Notes: generated from the letters alone by a model not told the origin. Counted from the stretch's first letter, positions 29,497-40,392 are shown. The stretch: DNA of 64,000 bases from Serratia quinivorans (GCA_900457075.1 UGYN01000002.1:3534001-3598000), one strand, 5' to 3'. Made by a program: numbers and translations.

Positions 29497-29525
29497 TGCC
29501 TCCCCCGCCAGCGGGGGACACAATT

Positions 29526-29972
29526 TTACCAATTCGCAATCGCTTCCTGATTAAAACGCTCATTGTAAGCGCGGCGAAACTGCGCCAGTTCGAAAGCGTC
29601 GATATCCAGATCGGCAAAGTAAAACAGCGCGGCCTCGGTGTGTTCGGCATGCAGCTCCGGCGATAGCCCGGCGCGTATCAGCGTTTCCCGCCACAGAGCT
29701 ATCTGGTGGTCATCCGCCTGTTTGATAAAGGTCAGATAGATAAACAGCAAATAGGCCGCCTGGTGCATCTCCTCGGTATAACCGTTGTTCAGCACGCGGA
29801 TAAACGTCTGGCTGTTGCGGCTGCCCATCTCCTGAATCATGGATTCAATCAGCATCGGTTTTACTTTCAGCAGGTGGGCCAGAGAGTCGATGGCTTTGCG
29901 AGTATCGGAAGTCAGAATGCGGTAACCAATAATAAATACAACGATCAGGGCAGCGATGATGATCCAGGTCAT
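29526..29972 (-). CDS. DUF1198 family protein, YicN-like
   Basis: A 148-residue protein with one N-terminal transmembrane helix (WIIIAALIVVFIIGYRILTS) and a helical cytoplasmic part with IESMIQEMGSRNSQTFIR. It resembles E. coli YicN (DUF1198), whose function is unknown. Convergent with ygaC. Confidence 0.75.
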   Translation of the reverse strand: MTWIIIAALIVVFIIGYRILTSDTRKAIDSLAHLLKVKPMLIESMIQEMGSRNSQTFIRVLNNGYTEEMHQAAYLLFIYLTFIKQADDHQIALWRETLIRAGLSPELHAEHTEAALFYFADLDIDAFELAQFRRAYNERFNQEAIANW

Positions 29973-30038
29973 TTATGATTTATTACACTCTCATTGCGCC
30001 AGTATTTGGCAGGAGGCGCTGCGTGACAGCGCCCGGTG

Positions 30039-30377
30039 TCAACGCTGTTCGCCGCTGAAATTGTCGGCTGCCCGCTGTTGATGACGCAGGTGATGGTTGA
30101 AGGTGGCTGCATCCTTGGCCAGCGCGTCCAGATGGGCGCCCAGCATTTTGATTTGCTTCACTAACGCGTGCTGCTCCGGCACTGAACTGGCGGTGCTCAG
30201 CTTGCGCACCAGCTGCTCATTTTGCATACGCAATGCGACTTCACGCTGTTTAGCCTCTTCCAGCAACTGCTGCAGTGCCTGATAGCTGTGCTGCCATTCA
30301 CGGTGTTGCTTTTCGAAGCTGGCCTGCAACTCGCTCATGGCATTTTGAAACTGGGTTTCCAGCTCGCGCATTTTCAT
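30039..30377 (-). CDS. Coiled-coil protein of unknown function
   Basis: A 112-residue, highly charged, Gln/Glu/Leu-rich protein predicted to be one long coiled coil (KMRELETQFQNAMSELQASF, LLEEAKQREVALRMQNEQLV). No signal peptide or enzyme motif. The ATG ending at 30377 has AAAGGA upstream; the longer GTG frame is less likely. I do not recognise a family. Confidence 0.62.
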   Translation of the reverse strand: MKMRELETQFQNAMSELQASFEKQHREWQHSYQALQQLLEEAKQREVALRMQNEQLVRKLSTASSVPEQHALVKQIKMLGAHLDALAKDAATFNHHLRHQQRAADNFSGEQR

Positions 30378-30549
30378 GGGATCGATCCTTTGCGGCACTC
30401 AATAATGGTTTAGCAGTATAACGAAAACTGCACAGAACCTCACCCGTTGACGACAATTGCGGAAAATTCCCGGCTTGCAACCGCGGCAAGCCGTCTTACA
30501 ATCAGGTTCATCCCCGGCATTAAAGGCCCAGTCTGAGAGTGGCAGAAAG

Positions 30550-31122
30550 ATGAGCAACCAGGACAAAGACTTTTTTGAACAGGCGATGGCGGATGTCATC
30601 CCGTTATCCAGCGCCCCCGAGACCCTGTACCTTAAACCGCAGGAAACGATGGATAAAAGTGCGCGGCGTGAGGCGCAGGCGCTGCGGCAGGAAAACTTTC
30701 TCAGTACCGGCTTTCTCGAACTGATCCCTTGCGAAGTCCCGCTGGAATACAAAGGCGAGGGCATTCAGCAGGGAGTACTGGACAAACTGAGCCATGGCCG
30801 CTATCCGCCGCAGGCCAGTCTGAACCTGCTGAAACAATCGGTGGAGGCTGCGCGGCAGGCGCTGTTCCGCTTTATTTTGCAGGCAGAAAAGCAAAACCTG
30901 CGTTCGCTGCTGATTGTCCACGGCCGTGGTCGGGAAAATGAGAGTCATGCCAATATCATTCGCAGCTATCTCGCCAAGTGGCTGGCACAGTTTGAACAGG
31001 TTCAGGCTTTTTGCCGGGCGCTGCCGCGTGACGGCGGTGAAGGTGCCTGCTATGTCACGCTGCGCAAATCGGCGCAGGCCAGGGCGGATAATTTCGAGCG
31101 CCACGCCAAGCGCAGCCGTTAG
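30550..31122 (+). CDS. smrA: Smr-domain protein SmrA (YdaL-like)
   Basis: A 190-residue protein ending in a small MutS-related (Smr) domain (residues ~85-185) with LLIVHGRGRE and ACYVTLRKS. Smr domains are nucleases that cut DNA or RNA. The N-terminus (DKDFFEQAMADVIPL) and length fit E. coli YdaL/SmrA. The ATG at 30550 was chosen from family length. Confidence 0.85.
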   Translation: MSNQDKDFFEQAMADVIPLSSAPETLYLKPQETMDKSARREAQALRQENFLSTGFLELIPCEVPLEYKGEGIQQGVLDKLSHGRYPPQASLNLLKQSVEAARQALFRFILQAEKQNLRSLLIVHGRGRENESHANIIRSYLAKWLAQFEQVQAFCRALPRDGGEGACYVTLRKSAQARADNFERHAKRSR

Positions 31123-31172
31123 GGGATTGTGGAACAGCAGCAGCCGGCAGCGTTGCCGCCGGCTGGAATAGG

Positions 31173-31586
31173 CTATTTATTAAAGAATTTATGGTCCAGC
31201 GAATAACGCCCGGCACCGGTGACCGCCAGCAACAGCAGCCCGCCGATAATGCTGATATTTTTAAAGAAGTTTATTTCGTTGCCCATCATTTCCATGCCGG
31301 TCATTTTCCAGAACGGGTGACCGATAAAAGCGGTGCCCAGGACATAGACGGCAAAAATAACCGCAATAGGCCGGGTAAATAATCCGAGAATAAGCGCGAT
31401 GCCAAAAAAGAACTCAACCACCACGGCGATAATCGCCGCCAAATAGGGCATTGGCGTGCCATAACCTTCCATTGCGCTAACGGTTGCACCAAAACCGATC
31501 AATTTCATCCAACCAAAAATGATAAACAGGATCATCAATAAGATTCGGGATAGCAGAATAACGCCGTCTTTTGAGCCTTCACCCAT
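31173..31586 (-). CDS. DoxX family inner-membrane protein (YqjF-like)
   Basis: A 137-residue protein with four hydrophobic helices and the DoxX pattern (RILLMILFIIFGWMKLIGFG, FFFGIALILGLFTRP, INFFKNISIIGGLLLLAVTG). Family members act in redox or electron-transfer processes at the membrane; E. coli YqjF is similar. GAGGAG precedes the start ATG ending at 31586. Confidence 0.82.
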   Translation of the reverse strand: MGEGSKDGVILLSRILLMILFIIFGWMKLIGFGATVSAMEGYGTPMPYLAAIIAVVVEFFFGIALILGLFTRPIAVIFAVYVLGTAFIGHPFWKMTGMEMMGNEINFFKNISIIGGLLLLAVTGAGRYSLDHKFFNK

Positions 31587-31659
31587 TTTGAACTCCTCAG
31601 CCACTGTCAAAATTATGTTGTGTTACTGATTAAATAGTAGACTAATATCAGGTTTGTTC

Positions 31660-31860
31660 TAGACCCGTCATCTTTCAAGCTGCAGCGTTGTTACCTGCTT
31701 ACAAGGCCCATCCATGGTCCTTGCCCTTTCAGGGCCGCTGCAAGCAGCGTTCAAATCTGTTCCCGACAGATTTGTCGCTCACCCCAGTTACTTACTAAAG
31801 TAAGCGCCTGGGGATGAGCGAGCTGGCCGCCTAGCTGCAGCTTGAAAGCTATAGGGTATA
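31660..31860. repeat. Palindromic intergenic repeat element (~177 bp with 14-bp inverted ends)
   Basis: CTTTCAAGCTGCAG at 31672-31685 is exactly inverted at 31835-31848, with weaker extension outward (ACCC/GGGT). Inside are nested hairpins: AAATCTGT-TCCCG-ACAGATTT, CTTACTT-ACTA-AAGTAAG within CCCCAG...CTGGGG, and a GC-rich arm. It has no open frame and fills the 305-bp gap between the DoxX-like gene and yjdJ. It resembles the ERIC-like/MITE-type elements common in Serratia and Yersinia genomes. Confidence 0.75.
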
Positions 31861-31891
31861 AATTTATGTATTTTTAAAATGGGATAAATTT

Positions 31892-32170
31892 ATGGATCTT
31901 GAAATTCTGGCAGACGAGAAACGTTTTTATATAAACGATCGGCAGGGAAAAATGATCGCCGAGATATCCTTTGTACCGAGCGGAGACAAATTAACCATTA
32001 TCGATCACACCTGGGTGGATGAGGTATTGAAAGGTCAGGGCTTCGGTAAAAAGCTGGTGGCGCTGGTGGTGGCGAAAATGCGGGCGGAAAACCGTAAAAT
32101 TATTCCGCTGTGCCCGTTCGCCAAACATGAGTTTGACACCACGCCGGAATATCAGGATATCCGTGCCTGA
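31892..32170 (+). CDS. yjdJ: GNAT-fold acetyltransferase YjdJ
   Basis: A 92-residue mini-acetyltransferase, colinear with E. coli YjdJ ([51 protein letters not shown]). The acetyl-CoA loop GQGFGKK is in place. Substrate unknown. Confidence 0.88.
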   Translation: MDLEILADEKRFYINDRQGKMIAEISFVPSGDKLTIIDHTWVDEVLKGQGFGKKLVALVVAKMRAENRKIIPLCPFAKHEFDTTPEYQDIRA

Positions 32171-32250
32171 AGGCTGGGCCATAGGTGACTTTGGGGGAGG
32201 TAGCCTCCCCAATATTGGATATGTTAAGGATTTACTGTGGCAGGGGATAA

Positions 32251-32985
32251 CTACGCGGGTTTATGGGCGGCCAGAATAAAAATCATCGGGCGTTCTTTCT
32301 CTTCGTCCAGCGCGGGGTTTTCTGCGATTTGCTGTGCCGAAGGGCCCCATTCATTGAGATAACTCACGATGAAACCTTGCTGCACCAGCAGATTAAGGTA
32401 ACTGCCGAGCATGCGATGCTGCTTGATCACTCCTTCCGCCAACCAGTTTGAAATGCGTTGCCCCTCCTGCTGATAACCGTTGACCGGCCAGGATTTTTGC
32501 CCGTTTTCGTCCATCAGCCAGCCCTGCTGTTTTGGGGCGGTGTAAATCGGGTGTTCGGCGGTGAAAATAAACTGCCCACCCGGCACCAGCGCCTGATAAA
32601 CCGTGGCGAACAGCCGTGCCAGATCTTTGATGTAGTGCAGCGTTAGTGAGCTGTAAGCCAGATCAAAAGACTGCGATGGCAGTTGAAGCTGTTCCAGATC
32701 CTGTTGGCGGTATTCAATACCGCTATCCTCGGTCATCGTCCGTGCCTTATCGAGCATTTTCTCCGACAGATCTAAGCCCAAAACGCTGGCGGCGCCCTGT
32801 TCACGTGCGCTGCGGCAGAACCAGCCATAACCACAGCCAAGATCGACCACTTTTTTACCCTGCAAGTCCGGCAGGATGCTACGGATGCTTTGCCATTCCG
32901 GTGCACCATCCAGCCCGTGTACCGAGCGGCTGAGCTGGGCATAACCGTCGAAAAACGCCTGATTGTCATAAATATTCTGTGTCAT
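32251..32985 (-). CDS. Class I SAM-dependent methyltransferase
   Basis: A 244-residue methyltransferase with motif I VVDLGCGYGWFCR (residues ~45-57), the acidic residue in LGLDLSEKML, motif IV-like FDLAYSSLTLHYI and post-I LVPGGQFIFTAEHP. It belongs to the UbiE/TAM-like small-molecule group. No neighbour indicates a substrate. Confidence 0.82.
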   Translation of the reverse strand: MTQNIYDNQAFFDGYAQLSRSVHGLDGAPEWQSIRSILPDLQGKKVVDLGCGYGWFCRSAREQGAASVLGLDLSEKMLDKARTMTEDSGIEYRQQDLEQLQLPSQSFDLAYSSLTLHYIKDLARLFATVYQALVPGGQFIFTAEHPIYTAPKQQGWLMDENGQKSWPVNGYQQEGQRISNWLAEGVIKQHRMLGSYLNLLVQQGFIVSYLNEWGPSAQQIAENPALDEEKERPMIFILAAHKPA

Positions 32986-33146
32986 AACGACTCCTGTTGG
33001 GGTAAACCGCTGCCGGATATTCGGGCAGTGCTACCATATTATCCGCACATCCAACTGATTCCCATAATAAAGGTAGTGATAACCCGTGTAGGCTGTCGCA
33101 TAATCGTCGACCGGAAAAAGCATGAAAACTAACCTCAGGAACGGAT

Positions 33147-33599
33147 ATGAAGATGATTTCGGTGCGTCAGTTACCCGAGTTTAAATCTCAGGCGATTCGC
33201 TACTTCCAACAACATTGGGCCACGGAAGAGACCCTGATGATGTATGAGGATGCCATCACCCGATGCATTGGCGCGGTCAATCCGTTGCCGCAGTGGTATT
33301 TGTTAATGGATAACGAACAAATTCTGGGCTGTGCTGGGCTGATCACCAATGACTTTATTAGCCGTGGTGAACTTTATCCCTGGCTGTGTGCGCTGTATGT
33401 GGAGCCGCAGCACCGCGGGCGCGGTTATGGCTCACAACTGATTAATCATGTGGCGGAGGAGACGCGCAAGTTCGGCTTCCCGCAGTTGCATTTGTGCACC
33501 GATCTGGAAGGCTACTACGAGAAACAGGGGTTTGCCTTCAATGGGCTGGGCTATCACCCCTGGGGTGAGGCTTCGCGAGTGTATACGCGGACATTGTGA
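33147..33599 (+). CDS. GNAT family N-acetyltransferase
   Basis: A 150-residue acetyltransferase. The acetyl-CoA motif A is PQHRGRGYGSQL; the C-terminus has YYEKQGF. It resembles small-molecule acetylating enzymes, including aminoglycoside acetyltransferase-like proteins, but no substrate can be assigned. Divergent from the methyltransferase. Confidence 0.82.
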   Translation: MKMISVRQLPEFKSQAIRYFQQHWATEETLMMYEDAITRCIGAVNPLPQWYLLMDNEQILGCAGLITNDFISRGELYPWLCALYVEPQHRGRGYGSQLINHVAEETRKFGFPQLHLCTDLEGYYEKQGFAFNGLGYHPWGEASRVYTRTL

Positions 33600-33638
33600 A
33601 AAGCCCGACATCTGCTGTGGACTGTTGTCTGAGTGCGA

Positions 33639-34919
33639 TTACAGCCGGCGGCGATGATTATTCCCGCCGAAGAGATGCCCATCCCCCCACGAGCGGTTCA
33701 GCGCGCTGGAAAATGCCGGGTGGGATGCGCCATCGCCGAAGGGACGCACATCACGCTCACGTTGGAACTGGGGCTGATGCACGGAGGACAAGCGCACCGG
33801 TCCGGGGGCCAGATGACGTTCGGATTGCAATCCGCTGCTGCGCTGGGGCAGGGCATGCTCGACATGACGTTCCGACTGGCGTGTCGTGGTACGCACTGGG
33901 CCTGCGTAACGCTCGGCATTGCGATGCGGGTCGAAGGTCGGTGAACGGAGACCTTGATGATCCAGCGGCGTGGCATGCCGTGGGGTAAAGTTGCTGCGTG
34001 CCGGTGCGAAGTGCGGTTCGCTGAAGGGCGCGCGTGGCCCATATCCGTTGTGATGCCAATCGTTATTGCTGATAAAGGTCCGGTTGTTATATACCACTAC
34101 CGGGCTGCCGCCCCAGTGCACACCCCAGTTATTATCGAACATCGACCCGACCATGACCCCGGCGGTAAAGCTGATCAACCCGGTAGCCACCATGTCACTG
34201 GTGCTGTAAGCCGGTGGTGGCGCATAGCCCGGATAGTAGGCCACTGGTGGATTGCCATAAACGGCGGTGCCGTAGCTGGGCACATATACCACGCTTGGCT
34301 GAGCCGGTTTGATGACGATGGTCTGGGTCGGTGCAGCCGTGGTTTTATTGGCCGCAGTCGCGGGCGTGCCTGCCGCGTTATTAGCGGTAACGATAACTTG
34401 CTGTTGTGCGTTGCTTTTCAACGCACCACTGTTGCTGGCGCGTTGACGCAGTAGCTGAACGGCGTTCATCACGTCGCTCGGATCCTGGCTATAAGCGCTG
34501 CCCAGAGCCTGAGTCCAACCCGGATTCTGTGCCATTTGCTGCAGCACGTCGGGGAAGGTCACCATGGCTTTTACCGCCGGCGCCCAGGGCTGCGCGTTAA
34601 CTGCCTGCGTCAGTGCGTTGCCGGTCAGGCTTTTGTTCTGCAGCAGCCAGGCATTGGCGGCGGTAACCTGATCGGGCGTGGTGCTGGCTGCCAGGACCTG
34701 TGCCAGCAAATTATCCGGGAACAGGGCGATCGGACCGAGCAGTGAGTACAACTGCTGAGTGCTTGCGGCACTCTGTGGTAGGCCGCTATTTTGCACCAGT
34801 GGTACCGGCGCGGTGGCAGATGACGAAGACGGCGGTGCAGGGCGGTCTTGCGCTCGGTCGCAACCACTCAGCGCCAGCAGCGCCATCAGAACCCAGGGTA
34901 ATTTTTTCATGTTGAACAT
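33639..34919 (-). CDS. DUF3300 family lipoprotein
   Basis: A 426-residue exported lipoprotein. The lipobox is LLALSGC near residue 20. Residues ~45-165 are the helical DUF3300 domain (LLGPIALFPDNLLAQVLAAS, DVLQQMAQNPGWTQALGSAY); the rest is low complexity and rich in Ser, Arg, His and Gln. Function unknown. The ATG ending at 34919 was chosen because GGAG lies six bases upstream and the lipoprotein signal starts there. Confidence 0.82.
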   Translation of the reverse strand: MFNMKKLPWVLMALLALSGCDRAQDRPAPPSSSSATAPVPLVQNSGLPQSAASTQQLYSLLGPIALFPDNLLAQVLAASTTPDQVTAANAWLLQNKSLTGNALTQAVNAQPWAPAVKAMVTFPDVLQQMAQNPGWTQALGSAYSQDPSDVMNAVQLLRQRASNSGALKSNAQQQVIVTANNAAGTPATAANKTTAAPTQTIVIKPAQPSVVYVPSYGTAVYGNPPVAYYPGYAPPPAYSTSDMVATGLISFTAGVMVGSMFDNNWGVHWGGSPVVVYNNRTFISNNDWHHNGYGPRAPFSEPHFAPARSNFTPRHATPLDHQGLRSPTFDPHRNAERYAGPVRTTTRQSERHVEHALPQRSSGLQSERHLAPGPVRLSSVHQPQFQRERDVRPFGDGASHPAFSSALNRSWGDGHLFGGNNHRRRL

Positions 34920-35087
34920 GCGATGCTCCTCTTGTTGAGCCGAGGATCTCTTGAGCCATTCAGGGGGAAGCGCCGACCTGGCTGCGGCGTTTAACGCCAT
35001 TCCCCGCTCAGTTTCTCGGATGCCCCAGAATCCCATGTTCACTCATTGGGCGATATTTAAAACCGGGTCCGGAATCGGACCGCCGGG

Positions 35088-35837
35088 TCAGAAGCGGTAG
35101 GTCACGCCTGTCCATAGCATGCCGCTGCCGCTTTTATCCACCATCGGGCTGTCGGTGATGCTGTTTGCCAGGTGGGTATAGCGCCCGGTGATAAAGGTCG
35201 TCCATTGCGGGGTGAGCTGGTAGCTGGCTGACAGTTCCAGATAGGGCGACCAGGACGAACCGGCCTTATAAGCAGAGAGTCCGCTGCGCGCCGACTCATC
35301 GGAAGAAACGCCATAGTAGTAATCATTGGTTTTGCCGTTGCTGTAGGTGACGCCAACGCCGGGCCGAAATTGCCAATCACCGCGTTCGATCGGGTACAGA
35401 TAGGCGACGTCGCCGGTAAAGCCGTTGCTGTTGTTCAGCATATCGGTCGCCAGCTCGGTGCGGAGGGTGCCCCAACTGGCCTGGTGGCGATAGCCGATAC
35501 CACCCATCATGGTGGCGTGGCGGTTGTTCAACTGTTTCATGGCGTCGTTGTCGCTGTCGGAGGCCTTGAAATGCAATGGAGAATAGTAGGCGTTTAGGCT
35601 GAGCTGATTCTGCTGGTCCTTCCACAGATAGGCTCCGGCGCTAAGCCCCTGCACGAAGAAACGGTCACTGTCATAACCGATCACCGGCAGTGGCATTACC
35701 CGGTCCTGTTCCCCCTGATAAGGGCTGGGGCTGACCAACACCGACGCACCCAATGTCCACGGGCTTTGCGCCCAGGCGGGGTGGCTTAAGCAACCCGCGC
35801 TCAGCAGGATCCAGGTTAATTTCTGTTTTTTAATCAT
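35088..35837 (-). CDS. MipA/OmpV family outer-membrane protein
   Basis: A 249-residue outer-membrane beta-barrel protein with a signal peptide (LLSAGCLSHPAWAQ) and the family start SPWTLGASVLVSPSPYQGEQ, alternating hydrophobic strands and terminal Phe (GVTYRF). MipA scaffolds murein synthase complexes in E. coli; other members handle kanamycin or tolerance phenotypes. It lies after the RND pump genes but reads as a separate unit 54 bp downstream. Confidence 0.85.
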   Translation of the reverse strand: MIKKQKLTWILLSAGCLSHPAWAQSPWTLGASVLVSPSPYQGEQDRVMPLPVIGYDSDRFFVQGLSAGAYLWKDQQNQLSLNAYYSPLHFKASDSDNDAMKQLNNRHATMMGGIGYRHQASWGTLRTELATDMLNNSNGFTGDVAYLYPIERGDWQFRPGVGVTYSNGKTNDYYYGVSSDESARSGLSAYKAGSSWSPYLELSASYQLTPQWTTFITGRYTHLANSITDSPMVDKSGSGMLWTGVTYRF

Positions 35838-35891
35838 CATGAGGCCTTTTAAAAAAGTGCGGGCCAAAGCGGCCCGCCAGGGTTAATCGGG

Positions 35892-38800
35892 TTATTTACG
35901 GCCGAAGCGACGTTGGACGACAACGAAGAATACCGGGACCAGGAATATCGCCAGCAGGGTGGCGCTGATCATGCCGAACATGACGCCGGTGCCGACTGCG
36001 TTCTGCGCGCCGGAACCGGCACCGCTGCTGAGAACCAGCGGCAGCACGCCAAGGATAAAGGCCAGCGAGGTCATCAGAATCGGACGCAGACGCATGCGGG
36101 TGGCTTCAAGGGTGGCGGCAATCAGCGGTTTGCCCTCTTTCTCCATCAGATCCTTGGCGAATTCGACGATAAGAATGGCGTTTTTGGCTGACAGGCCAAT
36201 GGTGGTCAGCAGGCCGACCTGGAAGTAAACGTCGTTATTGAGGCCGCGTAAGGTGGCCCCCAACAGTGCACCGACCACGCCGAGCGGCACCACCAGCATT
36301 ACGGCAAACGGGATGGACCAGCTTTCATACAGCGCCGCCAGGCACAGGAACACCACCACCAGCGAGATGGCGTACAGCGCGGGAGCCTGGTTGCCGGAAA
36401 GTCGTTCCTGATAAGACATGCCGGTCCAGTCATAGCCGATGCCCTTCGGCAGTTTGGCCGCCAGTTTTTCCATCAGCATCATCGCCTGGCCTGAACTGCG
36501 CCCCGGGGCCGGTTCACCCAGAATTTCCATCGAAGGCAGACCGTTGTAACGCTCCAGGCGTGGTGAGCCGTATTCCCAGTGCGCGCTGGCAAAGGCGGAG
36601 AACGGTACCATCTGGCCGCGGTTACCCTTCACGTACCATTGGTTGAGATCGTCCGGCAGCATGCGGTACGGCGCATCGGCCTGCACATAGACCTTTTTCA
36701 CCCGACCGCGATCGATAAAGTCATTAACGTAGGTGCCGCCCCAGGCGGTAGACAGCGTCTGGTTGATGTCGTCAACCGAAACCCCCAGCGCCTCGGCCTT
36801 GGCCTGATCGACATCAACCTTGAACTGCGGCGTGTCCTCCAGGCCATTCGGACGAATTTTGGTTGCCACGTTAGGGTATTTGGCGGCCATAAACAGCAAC
36901 TGGTTACGTGCCTTGGTTAACGCGGCATGGCCGAGGCCACCGTTGTCGATCAGCTCGAAGTCAAAGCCGGTAGCGGTACCGAGATCGGTAATCGCCGGCA
37001 GGTTAAAGGCAAAGGCGATGCCTTGTTTGATCGTGTGGGCAAAGGCCATATTGGCGCGCTTGATGATCGCCTCAACCTTGTTTTTCTCCCCCGGACGTTG
37101 GCTCCAGTCCTTCAGGCTGACAAACGCCAACCCGTTATTCTGGCCGTTACCGTTAAAGCCGAACCCGGCAACGGTGAAGACCGAATTGACGTTAGCCTTC
37201 TCCTTGTTCAGGTAGTAGTGGGTTACCTGGCCCAATACGGCCTCGGTGCGTTGCTGGGTGGCGCCGGCCGGCAATTGGATCATGTTCATGAATACCCCCT
37301 GATCCTCGTCGGGCAGGAAGGCGGTAGGCAAGCGGATGAACAGCAGCGCCATACCAATCACAATCAGCAGGTAGATCAGCAGCATACGACCGGTATGGTT
37401 GAGGATATTGCCGATGCTGCCCTGATAATGTTGGGTGCTGCGGTCGAACAGGCGGTTAAACCAGGCGAAGAAGCCGGTTTTGGGCGCATGCACGCCGGGT
37501 TTCAACAGCGTGACGCACAGTGCCGGAGTCAGGATCATCGCCACCAGTACCGACAGCACCATGGCGGAAACGATGGTGACTGAAAACTGGCGATAGATGG
37601 CGCCGGTTGAGCCACCGAAGAACGCCATGGGAATAAATACCGCCGACAGCACCATGGCGATGCCTACCAGTGCGCCCTGGATTTGCGCCATCGATTTGCG
37701 TGTGGCCTCTTTGGGCGGTAACCCTTCCTCCGTCATGACCCGTTCGACGTTCTCGACCACCACGATGGCATCATCCACCAACAGGCCTATCGCCAGCACC
37801 ATGCCGAACATTGTCAGGGTGTTTATCGAGAAGCCAAAGGCCGCCAGAATGGCAAAGGTCCCCAGCAACACCACCGGCACCGCAATGGTCGGGATCAGCG
37901 TGGCACGGAGATTTTGCAGGAACAGATACATCACCAGGAACACCAGGATGATGGCTTCGATCAGCGTTTTCACCACTTCACCGATCGAGATTTTAACGAA
38001 CGGCGTGGTGTCATACGGATATACCACGTGCATCCCGGCCGGGAAATAAGGTTCCAGACGACCAATTTCAGCCTTCACCGCGTTGGCGGTATCCAGCGCG
38101 TTGGCGCCGGTGGCTAATTTAATCCCCAGCCCGGCGGCCGGTTTGCCGTTGTATTCGGCGCTGGTGGTGTAGTTTTCGCTGCCCAGCGCAATGCGAGCAA
38201 CGTCACGCAGATGCACCTGAGAACCATCCTGATTGACGCGCAGCAGGATATTGCCGAACTGTTGCGGCGAACTGAGGCGGGTTTGGGCAATGATCGATGC
38301 GTTGAGCTGCTGCCCCGGTACCGCCGGCAGGGCGCCGAGCTGGCCACCGGCAATCTGGTTGTTCTGCGCTTTGATGGCACGCACCACGTCTTCGCTGGTC
38401 AGTTGGTAATTATCCAGCTTGTTGGGATCCAGCCAGATACGCATGGCGTATTGCGCGCCGAATAACTGTACCTGACCGACGCCGCTGGTACGGCTGATCG
38501 GGTCTTTGATATTGGCGACCGCATAGTCCGCCAGATCGGCCTGCGTCATGGCACTGCTGTCGGAAGTGAAGGCGGCCACCATCAGGAAACTGCTGGAGGC
38601 CTTCTGCACGTTAATCCCCTGATCCTGCACGGTCTGCGGCAGCAGCGGCATCGCCAGTTGCAGCTTGTTTTGCACCTGTACCTGAGCAATGTCCGGATCG
38701 GTGCCGGTGGCAAAGGTCAGGGTGACCGTGGCGTTACCGGCGGCGTCACTGTTGGACGACATGTACATCAGGCCGTCCAGGCCATTCATATTCTGCTCAA

Positions 38801-38993
38801 TCACCTGGGTGACTGTATCCTGCACCGTCTTGGCGTCGGCTCCTGGATAGCTGGCAGTGATACTGACCGCCGGCGGCGCGATGGTCGGATACTGTGCGAT
38901 CGGCAGCTTCATGATGGACAGGGCACCGGCCATCATGACGATGATGGCGATGACCCAGGCAAATATCGGGCGGTTGATAAAGAAATTAGACAT
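35892..38993 (-). CDS. RND multidrug efflux transporter, AcrB-like
   Basis: A 1033-residue inner-membrane RND pump of the HAE1 family. The proton-relay Asp pair is in [17 protein letters not shown] (helix 4), and the protein has 12 helices with two large periplasmic loops, the usual start [19 protein letters not shown] and the end VVQRRFGRK. With the adjacent AcrA-like protein and a TolC-type channel encoded elsewhere it would export drugs. It is like the Serratia SdeXY and E. coli AcrAB/AcrEF pumps; which one cannot be fixed by eye. The gene is 13 bp after the AcrA-like gene. Confidence 0.93.
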   Translation of the reverse strand: MSNFFINRPIFAWVIAIIVMMAGALSIMKLPIAQYPTIAPPAVSITASYPGADAKTVQDTVTQVIEQNMNGLDGLMYMSSNSDAAGNATVTLTFATGTDPDIAQVQVQNKLQLAMPLLPQTVQDQGINVQKASSSFLMVAAFTSDSSAMTQADLADYAVANIKDPISRTSGVGQVQLFGAQYAMRIWLDPNKLDNYQLTSEDVVRAIKAQNNQIAGGQLGALPAVPGQQLNASIIAQTRLSSPQQFGNILLRVNQDGSQVHLRDVARIALGSENYTTSAEYNGKPAAGLGIKLATGANALDTANAVKAEIGRLEPYFPAGMHVVYPYDTTPFVKISIGEVVKTLIEAIILVFLVMYLFLQNLRATLIPTIAVPVVLLGTFAILAAFGFSINTLTMFGMVLAIGLLVDDAIVVVENVERVMTEEGLPPKEATRKSMAQIQGALVGIAMVLSAVFIPMAFFGGSTGAIYRQFSVTIVSAMVLSVLVAMILTPALCVTLLKPGVHAPKTGFFAWFNRLFDRSTQHYQGSIGNILNHTGRMLLIYLLIVIGMALLFIRLPTAFLPDEDQGVFMNMIQLPAGATQQRTEAVLGQVTHYYLNKEKANVNSVFTVAGFGFNGNGQNNGLAFVSLKDWSQRPGEKNKVEAIIKRANMAFAHTIKQGIAFAFNLPAITDLGTATGFDFELIDNGGLGHAALTKARNQLLFMAAKYPNVATKIRPNGLEDTPQFKVDVDQAKAEALGVSVDDINQTLSTAWGGTYVNDFIDRGRVKKVYVQADAPYRMLPDDLNQWYVKGNRGQMVPFSAFASAHWEYGSPRLERYNGLPSMEILGEPAPGRSSGQAMMLMEKLAAKLPKGIGYDWTGMSYQERLSGNQAPALYAISLVVVFLCLAALYESWSIPFAVMLVVPLGVVGALLGATLRGLNNDVYFQVGLLTTIGLSAKNAILIVEFAKDLMEKEGKPLIAATLEATRMRLRPILMTSLAFILGVLPLVLSSGAGSGAQNAVGTGVMFGMISATLLAIFLVPVFFVVVQRRFGRK

Positions 38994-39006
38994 GCCTTGG
39001 CGCCCC

Positions 39007-40179
39007 TTAACCGTGATAGACGTCAGACAAGGCCTGAGCGGTGTCCGGCGTCTCTTCCGTTGCCCGTACCTGCATACCCGGCTTCAGGCGCATCAGGCCG
39101 CTGACGATCACTTTGTCGCCGGCCTGCAACCCCGACGTCACCAACCATTTGTCGCCAATCGCCTGGCTGGCGATCACCTGACGTAACTGTGCTTTATTGT
39201 GGGCGTCGACAATCAGCGCCGTGGCTTCGCCGCGCGGGTTACGAGTGATACCTTGCTGCGGTACCAATAGCGCGTTTTTCTGTTGACCCTGGTCAATCTC
39301 GGCGCGGACATACATGCCGGGCAGCAGGCTATGCTGCGGATTAGGGATGATGGCGCGCAGGGTAATGGAACCGGTGCTTTGGTCAACGGTGACGTCGGAG
39401 AATTCCAGGGTGCCAGTCGGCTGATAGCGCTGGCCGTTATTCAGGATCAGGCTGACCGGCACTTTGCCGCCGTTGTGGGTAATGGTACCGGAGGCGATAG
39501 CCTGTTTGAGCTTGAGGAAATCGTCGCTGGACTGGGTGACGTCGACATACATCGGATCCAATTGTTGCACCGTCGCCAGCGCGCTGCCCTGGCTGGAGGT
39601 CACCAGCGCACCTTCGGTGACGCTGGATTTGCCGATGCGCCCGGAGATTGGCGCAATAACCTTGGTGTACTGCAGGTTGATGCGTGCGCTTTCCAGTGCT
39701 GCGCGGGCGGCAATGACGTCGGCATCGGCCTGCCTGGCCTGGGCCACGCTGGTGTCGAACTCCTGCGGGCTGACGTAGTTTTTGGCCCGCAGCGGTTGCT
39801 CACGCTTTACGGTCAGATGCGCTATTTCGCTGCTGGCCTGGGCCTTTTTCAGATCGCCCAGCGCGCTGTCGCAGGCGGCCTGATAGCTGGCCGGGTCGAT
39901 CTGATACAGCGATTGACCGGCCTGCACGTCACTGCCTTCAACAAACTGGCGCTTGAGGACAATACCGCTGACCTGAGGCCGGACTTCCGCCGTGCGGTAA
40001 GCGTTGGTGCGACCCGGCAGTTCTGTTTTTATTGCCAGTGGCTGAGAGCGCAAGGTGACAACACCGACCGGATGCGGCGGAAGCTGTGCAGATTTGGGAT
40101 TTTGATCCTTGCAGCCGGTAAGCAACAGACCGCCGCACAGCAGTAAGCTGCCGGTTAAGCATAATGCGTTTTTGTTCAT
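39007..40179 (-). CDS. RND efflux periplasmic adaptor (AcrA-like lipoprotein)
   Basis: A 390-residue membrane-fusion protein with lipobox LLLTGC, a lipoyl/barrel-sandwich domain split by a helical hairpin ([39 protein letters not shown]) and the adaptor beta-barrel ([20 protein letters not shown]). The ATG ending at 40179 was chosen since it starts the lipoprotein signal. First gene of the pump operon; a 16-bp palindrome lies about 105 bp upstream. Confidence 0.92.
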   Translation of the reverse strand: MNKNALCLTGSLLLCGGLLLTGCKDQNPKSAQLPPHPVGVVTLRSQPLAIKTELPGRTNAYRTAEVRPQVSGIVLKRQFVEGSDVQAGQSLYQIDPASYQAACDSALGDLKKAQASSEIAHLTVKREQPLRAKNYVSPQEFDTSVAQARQADADVIAARAALESARINLQYTKVIAPISGRIGKSSVTEGALVTSSQGSALATVQQLDPMYVDVTQSSDDFLKLKQAIASGTITHNGGKVPVSLILNNGQRYQPTGTLEFSDVTVDQSTGSITLRAIIPNPQHSLLPGMYVRAEIDQGQQKNALLVPQQGITRNPRGEATALIVDAHNKAQLRQVIASQAIGDKWLVTSGLQAGDKVIVSGLMRLKPGMQVRATEETPDTAQALSDVYHG

Positions 40180-40283
40180 GATTATCCCGTTGGCCAGAGG
40201 GTATCGCAATGCGGTCTGGCGGCTGATTAAATACAGAAAGAGATTAATTGCGGTGTATTTTACGGAATAATCACAGCGGAAAG

Positions 40284-40299
40284 AGTCCGAATTCGGACT
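40284..40299. promoter_or_regulatory. 16-bp perfect palindrome upstream of the RND pump operon
   Basis: AGTCCGAATTCGGACT is a perfect palindrome, 105 bp upstream of the pump operon start, in the 239-bp gap before the IprA-like gene. A related sequence (AGTCCGAAATTGGACT) occurs at 41765-41780, which suggests a shared regulator or coincidence. Confidence 0.55.
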
Positions 40300-40392
40300 G
40301 GATAATGATGGGCATAGGATTTTATTACTCTATTATTGCCACTGTGTGTAAGCAATAAGAAAGCTAGAAAGACAATATCAGTAGTGTCCGTT

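Noticed and set aside
31660-31860. tRNA, CRISPR or IS element
   Set aside because: No cloverleaf, no regularly spaced repeats and no transposase; it is a single palindromic non-coding element.
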